A stretch of DNA of 64,000 bases from Solidesulfovibrio fructosivorans JJ] (lineage in GTDB: Bacteria > Desulfobacterota > Desulfovibrionia > Desulfovibrionales > Desulfovibrionaceae), in contig NZ_AECZ01000007.1 of NCBI RefSeq assembly GCF_000179555.1, positions 117,799-181,798 on the forward strand, written 5' to 3'. The stretch's first letter is position 1. Each line of letters begins with the position of its first letter. Positions 59,262 to 64,000 of this stretch are shown one piece after another. A program made the translations under genes and the position numbers. A model generated the notes under the pieces. The model worked only from the letters and a program-made list of their open reading frames with translations. It was not told where the DNA came from and did no database searches.

Positions 59262-60793
59262 AACCGACACCCACGCTTCTGCTCATTCTCGACGGCTGGG
59301 GACTGGCTCCGGACGGCCCCGGCAATGCCGTGACCGAAGCCGGCACCCCGACCCTCGACCGGCTCCTCGCCGCCAACCCGTCCACCATCCTGGCCTGTTC
59401 GGGCCGGGCCGTGGGCCTGCCGGACGGGTTCATGGGCAACTCCGAGGTCGGTCACATGAATATCGGCGCCGGCCGGGTGGTCTACCAGGACATGACCCGC
59501 ATCGACATGGCCGTGGAGGAGGGGAACCTTGCCGCCAACCCCGTCCTGGCCGATCTTGCCAAGGCCTCCCTGGCCGCCGGCGGGCGCGTCCATCTCATGG
59601 GCCTCGTTTCGGACGGCGGGGTGCACAGCCATGTCCGACACCTTAAAGCTTTGGTTGAGACTTTTATCGCCCTTGGCCAGCGCGATATCCTCGTGCACGC
59701 CTTTCTCGACGGCCGCGATACGCCGCCCCAAAGCGGCGCGGGCTACGTGGCCGGGCTCGAGGCCTTTTTGCGCCAGGCGGGGACCGGCCGCATCGCCAGC
59801 CTCACCGGGCGCTTTTACGCCATGGACCGCGACAAGCGTTTCGACCGGGTGGCCGCCGCCTATGCCGGCCTCACCGAGGGCGCGGGCGAGGTCTTCACCG
59901 ATCCCGTGGCGGCGGTCAAAGCCGCTTACGCGGCCGGGGAGACCGATGAGTTCGTCAAACCCCGGGTGCTTGCCGGCGGGGACGGGGTGATTCGCGACGG
60001 GGACGCCGTATTTTTCTTCAACTTCCGGGCCGACCGGGCCAGGGAAATCACGGCGGCGCTCACGAAGGACGATTTCGACGGCTTTGCCCGCACGGTGCGG
60101 CCGAAGCTTTCGGGCTTCGCCACCATGACCGAATACGAAGGCTCGTTTCAGCTGCCCGTGGCCTTTGCTCCGGAAAGCATCAGCGACGTGTTGGGCGAGG
60201 TCTATTCCCGTGAAGGTCTCACCCAGCTGCGCCTGGCCGAGACCGAGAAATACGCCCACGTCACCTATTTCATGAACTGCGGCCGCGAAGAGCCCTTTCC
60301 CGGCGAGGAGCGCATCCTCGTTCCGTCGCCGCGCGACGTGGCCACCTACGACCTCAAGCCCGAGATGAGCGCCGTGGCCGTCACCGACGCCTTTCTGGCC
60401 TCCATGGACAAGGGGCATAGTCTCTCCATCGTCAATCTGGCCAACTGCGACATGGTCGGCCACACCGGGATTCTCGAGGCGGCCAAGACGGCCGTGCGCA
60501 CGGTCGACGCCTGCGTGGCCCGCATCGCCGATGCCGTGGCATCGGCCGGCTGGCGTATGCTCGTCACCGCCGACCATGGCAACGCCGAGGAGATGATCGC
60601 CTCGGACGGCGGCCCCATGACCGCCCATACTCTCAATCCGGTGCGCCTCATCCTCGTCGATCCGGCGAAAAAGGGCGGCCGGCTCTCCCCGGGCAAGCTC
60701 GGCGACATCGCCCCCACGCTGCTGACCCTGGCCGGACTGCCCGTGCCGGCGGCCATGACCGGAAACTGCCTTTTTTCGGAGCAGGGCAAATGA
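59258..60793 (+). CDS. gpmI: 2,3-bisphosphoglycerate-independent phosphoglycerate mutase
   Basis: Interconverts 3- and 2-phosphoglycerate. The 511-residue protein has LLILDGWGL, the nucleophile Ser in [44 protein letters not shown] and TADHGNAEEM. It is the bacterial-type enzyme and should cover glycolysis, leaving the ApgM-like gene at 21947 free for another role. Co-translated with rsfS and the next gene. Confidence 0.97.
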   Translation: MKPTPTLLLILDGWGLAPDGPGNAVTEAGTPTLDRLLAANPSTILACSGRAVGLPDGFMGNSEVGHMNIGAGRVVYQDMTRIDMAVEEGNLAANPVLADLAKASLAAGGRVHLMGLVSDGGVHSHVRHLKALVETFIALGQRDILVHAFLDGRDTPPQSGAGYVAGLEAFLRQAGTGRIASLTGRFYAMDRDKRFDRVAAAYAGLTEGAGEVFTDPVAAVKAAYAAGETDEFVKPRVLAGGDGVIRDGDAVFFFNFRADRAREITAALTKDDFDGFARTVRPKLSGFATMTEYEGSFQLPVAFAPESISDVLGEVYSREGLTQLRLAETEKYAHVTYFMNCGREEPFPGEERILVPSPRDVATYDLKPEMSAVAVTDAFLASMDKGHSLSIVNLANCDMVGHTGILEAAKTAVRTVDACVARIADAVASAGWRMLVTADHGNAEEMIASDGGPMTAHTLNPVRLILVDPAKKGGRLSPGKLGDIAPTLLTLAGLPVPAAMTGNCLFSEQGK

Positions 60794-61035
60794 GCAACGA
60801 GTCGCGAAAGCCCCTCACCCCGGCCAAACCCGTCGGGGTGGAGCTGGTGTTTCTTTATCCGTGTCCCTTCTGCCACCGCGAGGTGCCGGTGGTGGCCCCG
60901 GTCAAGCCGACCATGATCGCTTGCGACGCCTGCCGGAACCGGTTCCCCATCGTGCCGGTGGACGACCGTTCGGTGCGTTTCGTCAAGGTGATGCTGGCCG
61001 GCGGCAAGGCGGCCGTGGACCCGGATTTTATCTGA
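60790..61035 (+). CDS. small zinc-ribbon protein
   Basis: An 81-residue protein with two Cys pairs (CPFC and CDAC), a likely zinc ribbon. The ATG overlaps the gpmI stop by 4 nt. Function unknown; possibly a small nucleic-acid-binding or assembly factor. Confidence 0.78.
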   Translation: MSNESRKPLTPAKPVGVELVFLYPCPFCHREVPVVAPVKPTMIACDACRNRFPIVPVDDRSVRFVKVMLAGGKAAVDPDFI

Positions 61036-61069
61036 CCGGTCTTTTTCGCCGTCACAACGGAGGCTCGCC

Positions 61070-61783
61070 ATGCCCTACGTCGCTGTCGTCGCGCTTTTGG
61101 CGGTACTCGTTTTCATCCATGAGCTGGGCCACTTCCTGGCCGCCAAGGCCCTTGGCCTGCCCGTCGCCCGGTTTTCCCTGGGCTTCGGACCCATTGTGTG
61201 GAGCCGGTCGCTCGGCGGCACCCGCTATTGCCTGTCCGCTGTGCCGCTTGGCGGCTACGTGCTGCTCGACCTGATCGATTCCCGCGATTACCTTGCCCGC
61301 CCCTTGCCGGCGCGTCTGGCCTTTTCCCTGGCAGGCCCGCTGGCCAATGTGGCCGCCGCCTGCGGTTGTTACGCGGTCGCCTGGCTGCTGACGCCCGGGG
61401 CGCATGGCCTTGCCGCGCTGTGGCAACCGTTCGTTTGGACAGCCAAAAGCGCCTGGCTTGTCCTGTCGTCCATCCCGGAACTCTTCCGCCATGCCGGAAA
61501 CCTGAGCAGCCTTGTCGGTATCGTGGCCGAAGGCGGGCGGTACGTGCGGGGCGAGACGGTCCGCCTGTTTTTGTTCGGCGGCTATCTTTCCATGAGCCTG
61601 GCCGTTTTCAACCTGCTTCCCCTGCCGCCCCTCGACGGCGGCAAAATCGTGTTCGACAGCCTTGAGCGTTGTGCCTCCCGGTTGGCCCGGTTCTACCTGC
61701 CCTCGGCGGTCTGCGGCTGGCTGGTCCTCATTGCGCTCATGGTCTACGCCACGGCGAACGACATCGTAAAATATCTGGCCTGA
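61070..61783 (+). CDS. M50-family (site-2-protease-like) membrane metalloprotease
   Basis: A 237-residue polytopic protein. The zinc motif is [13 protein letters not shown] near residue 20 and the third-ligand motif is [24 protein letters not shown] matches the RseP/SpoIVFB-type core. It lacks the PDZ domain of RseP, so it resembles a short family member. Substrate unknown; intramembrane proteolysis is expected. It follows the zinc-ribbon gene by 34 nt. Confidence 0.88.
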   Translation: MPYVAVVALLAVLVFIHELGHFLAAKALGLPVARFSLGFGPIVWSRSLGGTRYCLSAVPLGGYVLLDLIDSRDYLARPLPARLAFSLAGPLANVAAACGCYAVAWLLTPGAHGLAALWQPFVWTAKSAWLVLSSIPELFRHAGNLSSLVGIVAEGGRYVRGETVRLFLFGGYLSMSLAVFNLLPLPPLDGGKIVFDSLERCASRLARFYLPSAVCGWLVLIALMVYATANDIVKYLA

Positions 61784-61797
61784 GCCCCCATCGGAAA

Positions 61798-63855
61798 ATG
61801 GCCCAGGCCATGCGCCCAAAAGCCGCTCCCGTCCCGGCCGCCCGGGAAAAGACCCTTGCCCGGGCGCTTCAGGAGGCCTTGTCCTTTCTGGAAGAGCCGG
61901 CAACAGCCCTGGAACTTTCCGCGGCGGTCCGGGCCGGCGAAAAGGCCGTGCTCCTCGCCTTGGAGCATCTGCGCCGGTCGCTTCGCCGGGGAGGCTCGCC
62001 CCTCATCGTCCATCCGGCGCGCTGCCTCGCCTGTGGCCACGTCTTCGCCAAGCGCGACCGGCTGGCCCGGCCCGGCAAGTGTCCGGTCTGCCGGGCGACG
62101 CGCATCGCACCCCCCCGATTCTTCCTCAAATCGTCGCCGGAAGTGGACGACCGGTCCCCTTTGGGTCACTATGCTGACGGTCCATACCAAGGAGGTCTTC
62201 CCATGCCCGTAAGCCCGCTGGCCGGAAAGCCGGCTCCCAGGTCGCTTCTCGTCAACGTGCCGCGACTCGTCGCGTGCTACTATGCCGTCATTCCCGACCC
62301 GGCCGATCCCTTGCAGCGGGTGTCCTTCGGCACCTCCGGCCACCGGGGCTCGTCCCTGGACGGGTCGTTTAACGAGCGTCATATCCTGGCCACCACCCAG
62401 GCCATCTGCGACTATCGGGCCGGCAAGGGCATTACCGGGCCGCTTTATCTCGGCATGGATACCCACGCCCTGTCCGAGCCGGCCTTCATCACCGCCCTCG
62501 AGGTGCTGGCCGCAAACGGCGTGACCACCCGCATTCAGGCCGGACGCGGCTATACCCCGACCCCGGTCATTTCCCACGCCATCCTGACCTTCAACCGCGA
62601 TCACAAGGACGCCATCGCCGACGGCATCGTCATCACGCCGTCCCATAATCCCCCGGACGACGGCGGCTTCAAGTACAATCCCCCCTCCGGCGGCCCGGCC
62701 GATACCGACATCACCAGGATCGTCCAGGACATGGCCAACGCCTACCTGGAGAAAAACCTCACCGGCGTGCGGCGCATGCCCTACGAAGCCGCGCTTCGAG
62801 CCGCCACCACCGAGGAATACGACTACGTCATGCCCTACGTGGCCGACCTGGAGAACATGGTCGACATGGCCGCCATCCGCGACTCCGGCATCCGCATCGG
62901 CGTCGATCCCCTCGGCGGCTCGGGCGTGGGGTTCTGGGAACCCATGGTCGAGCGCTTCCGCCTCAATCTGTCGCTTATAAGCGACGTGGTGGACCCGACC
63001 TTTTCGTTCATGACCGTGGACAAGGACGGCAAGATCCGCATGGACTGCTCCTCGCCCTATGCCATGGCCCGCCTCATCGAGCACCGCCAGTCCTACGACA
63101 TCGCCTTCGGCAACGACCCGGACTATGATCGCCACGGCATCGTCACTCGCTCGGCCGGGCTGCTCAACCCCAACAACTACCTGGCCGTGGCCATCAACTA
63201 CCTCTTCACCACCCGCCCGAACTGGCGCGCCGACGCGGCGGTCGGCAAGACCGTGGTCTCGAGCGCCATGATCGACCGGGTGGCGGTCGGGCTTGGCCGG
63301 AAATTGTGCGAGGTGCCCGTCGGGTTCAAATGGTTCGTCCCCGGGCTCATCGACGGCTCCTTCGGCTTCGGCGGCGAGGAAAGCGCCGGCGCGTCCTATC
63401 TGCGAAAGGACGGCACGGTCTGGACCACGGACAAGGACGGCATCATCATGGACCTGCTCGCGGCCGAGATCACGGCCAAGACGGGCAAGGACCCGGCCGA
63501 ACATTACGCGGCGCTGACCGAACGCTTCGGCGAGCCCATCTACGAACGCCTCGACGCTCCGGCCAGCAAACCCCAAAAAGCCGCCCTGGCCAAGCTCTCC
63601 CCGGACATGGTCGCCGCCTCCACGCTCGCCGGCGAGGCAATCGTGGCCAAGCTGACCAATGCCCCGGGCAATGGCGCGCCCATCGGCGGACTCAAGGTGG
63701 TGACCGAAAACGGCTGGTTTGCCGCGCGCCCCTCGGGAACCGAGGACATCTATAAAATCTACGCCGAAAGCTTCAATGGCCGCGAACACCTGCAGGCGCT
63801 CCAGGCCGAGGCCAAGGAGATCGTCGACGCCGCTTTCAAGGCGGCAGGAGTATAG
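61798..63855 (+). CDS. N-terminal winged-helix/zinc-ribbon module read in frame into Pgm
   Basis: From ATG 61798 the frame runs without a stop through the pgm start and ends with pgm at 63855 (685 residues if translated whole). Residues 1-110 look like a small regulator: helical [34 protein letters not shown], then a ribbon CLACGH...CPVC ending RIAPPRFFL. Residues 110-135 look like translated intergenic DNA, ending in the pgm Shine-Dalgarno. Either the small gene has lost its stop, or a fusion is made alongside free Pgm. The ATG has no strong Shine-Dalgarno. Confidence 0.55.
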   Translation: MAQAMRPKAAPVPAAREKTLARALQEALSFLEEPATALELSAAVRAGEKAVLLALEHLRRSLRRGGSPLIVHPARCLACGHVFAKRDRLARPGKCPVCRATRIAPPRFFLKSSPEVDDRSPLGHYADGPYQGGLPMPVSPLAGKPAPRSLLVNVPRLVACYYAVIPDPADPLQRVSFGTSGHRGSSLDGSFNERHILATTQAICDYRAGKGITGPLYLGMDTHALSEPAFITALEVLAANGVTTRIQAGRGYTPTPVISHAILTFNRDHKDAIADGIVITPSHNPPDDGGFKYNPPSGGPADTDITRIVQDMANAYLEKNLTGVRRMPYEAALRAATTEEYDYVMPYVADLENMVDMAAIRDSGIRIGVDPLGGSGVGFWEPMVERFRLNLSLISDVVDPTFSFMTVDKDGKIRMDCSSPYAMARLIEHRQSYDIAFGNDPDYDRHGIVTRSAGLLNPNNYLAVAINYLFTTRPNWRADAAVGKTVVSSAMIDRVAVGLGRKLCEVPVGFKWFVPGLIDGSFGFGGEESAGASYLRKDGTVWTTDKDGIIMDLLAAEITAKTGKDPAEHYAALTERFGEPIYERLDAPASKPQKAALAKLSPDMVAASTLAGEAIVAKLTNAPGNGAPIGGLKVVTENGWFAARPSGTEDIYKIYAESFNGREHLQALQAEAKEIVDAAFKAAGV
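62203..63855 (+). CDS. pgm: phosphoglucomutase, alpha-D-glucose type
   Basis: Interconverts glucose-1- and glucose-6-phosphate. The 550-residue protein begins [12 protein letters not shown] and has [12 protein letters not shown], the phospho-Ser loop in [13 protein letters not shown], metal-binding [10 protein letters not shown], the sugar-binding [13 protein letters not shown] and the phosphate-site [24 protein letters not shown] lies 7 nt before ATG 62203, so Pgm is translated independently even though the frame is open upstream. Last gene of the rsfS-gpmI-pgm series; a family A repeat starts 13 nt after it. Confidence 0.96.
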   Translation: MPVSPLAGKPAPRSLLVNVPRLVACYYAVIPDPADPLQRVSFGTSGHRGSSLDGSFNERHILATTQAICDYRAGKGITGPLYLGMDTHALSEPAFITALEVLAANGVTTRIQAGRGYTPTPVISHAILTFNRDHKDAIADGIVITPSHNPPDDGGFKYNPPSGGPADTDITRIVQDMANAYLEKNLTGVRRMPYEAALRAATTEEYDYVMPYVADLENMVDMAAIRDSGIRIGVDPLGGSGVGFWEPMVERFRLNLSLISDVVDPTFSFMTVDKDGKIRMDCSSPYAMARLIEHRQSYDIAFGNDPDYDRHGIVTRSAGLLNPNNYLAVAINYLFTTRPNWRADAAVGKTVVSSAMIDRVAVGLGRKLCEVPVGFKWFVPGLIDGSFGFGGEESAGASYLRKDGTVWTTDKDGIIMDLLAAEITAKTGKDPAEHYAALTERFGEPIYERLDAPASKPQKAALAKLSPDMVAASTLAGEAIVAKLTNAPGNGAPIGGLKVVTENGWFAARPSGTEDIYKIYAESFNGREHLQALQAEAKEIVDAAFKAAGV

Positions 63856-63867
63856 GAGAGGGGGAAT

Positions 63868-63943
63868 GCCTCCGGCGGCCAGGGGGGAAACTTTTTGAAA
63901 AAAGTTTCCCCCCTGGACCCCCCTTCAAAAACTTTCCAAGGGG
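63868..63943. repeat. family A intergenic repeat, terminator after pgm
   Basis: GCCTCCGGCGG, hairpin 63879-63916 (CCAGGGGGGAAACTTTTT arms) and the tail ACCCCCCTTCAAAAACTTTCCAAGGGG. Orientation is the same as the copy after queH. Confidence 0.8.
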
Positions 63944-64000
63944 TGTGGGGGCTTTTTATCCGAGGAGGAAAGGCTCTTTCAATTATTTACCTGATTACAC

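Noticed and set aside
61744..63789. 681-codon open frame antisense to pgm
   Set aside because: No recognisable protein features; it mirrors pgm codons in GC-rich DNA. Similar long antisense frames at 1929-3494, 42064-43587 and 46555-48705 are rejected for the same reason.

Overview
The window is a GC-rich bacterial chromosome segment that reads most naturally as a sulfate-reducing Desulfovibrionaceae (Desulfovibrio/Solidesulfovibrio-like) genome. This is inferred from gene content, not from a search: a DcrH-like chemoreceptor ending in a hemerythrin domain, an archaeal-type ADH synthase (AroA'), an archaeal-type phosphoglycerate-mutase-like protein beside homoserine dehydrogenase, NifU/NifS, two PaaK-type ligases, and many two-component and chemotaxis proteins. 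I see no phage, transposase, CRISPR array or recognisable defence system. Nearly all the DNA is housekeeping or metabolic.

Layout. 1-1.5 kb: 3' end of a dnaJ-type gene, a TPR protein, moaC. 1.9-5.6 kb (minus): mutL, hisH, hisF. 5.7-8.3 kb: alanine racemase and guanine deaminase. 8.4-10.5 kb: a sigma-54 response regulator and a small membrane protein. 10.4-15 kb: biotin synthesis, with bioF, an alpha/beta hydrolase and bioC on the minus strand and bioA-bioD on the plus strand; bioB is not here. 15.2-16 kb: ADH synthase. 16.1-18.4 kb: tRNA-Leu and tRNA-Ser flank an AT-rich stretch holding a frameshifted GtrII-like membrane glycosyltransferase. 18.6-24.4 kb: alaC, hom, a PfpI-family protein, the ApgM-like protein (possibly homoserine kinase), a thioesterase and an amidohydrolase. 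24.5-28.8 kb: two convergent chemoreceptors. 28.9-33.2 kb: a hydrolase, AmrA, small secreted proteins, an N6-methyltransferase and TerC. 33.2-37 kb (minus): a ChaN-like lipoprotein, mutM, murJ. 37-41 kb (minus): trmI, a hybrid kinase, a PaaK-like ligase. 41-45.4 kb: a radical SAM protein with an ACG start, RNase G, queH, cbiB. 45.5-49.6 kb: a cold-shock gene, then (minus) ndk-proC and crcB-flavoprotein-DUF190/CBS. 49.9-51.9 kb: nifU-nifS. 52-58.6 kb (minus): rtcB-hybrid kinase and paaK-ACT-SGNH. 58.9-63.9 kb: rsfS, gpmI, a zinc-ribbon protein, an M50 protease, and a zinc-ribbon module read in frame into pgm.

The most unusual non-coding feature is a set of dispersed intergenic repeats. Family A has a hairpin whose arms are G5-6 followed by an A/T core, with conserved flanks on both sides. 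Family B has a long hairpin with GCGAGAGGGG arms. Three gaps carry the same composite B-spacer-A unit of about 150-165 bp. Several copies supply a Shine-Dalgarno or a start region to the neighbouring gene. They act as terminators, but flank conservation and a consistent orientation to genes go beyond what termination needs.
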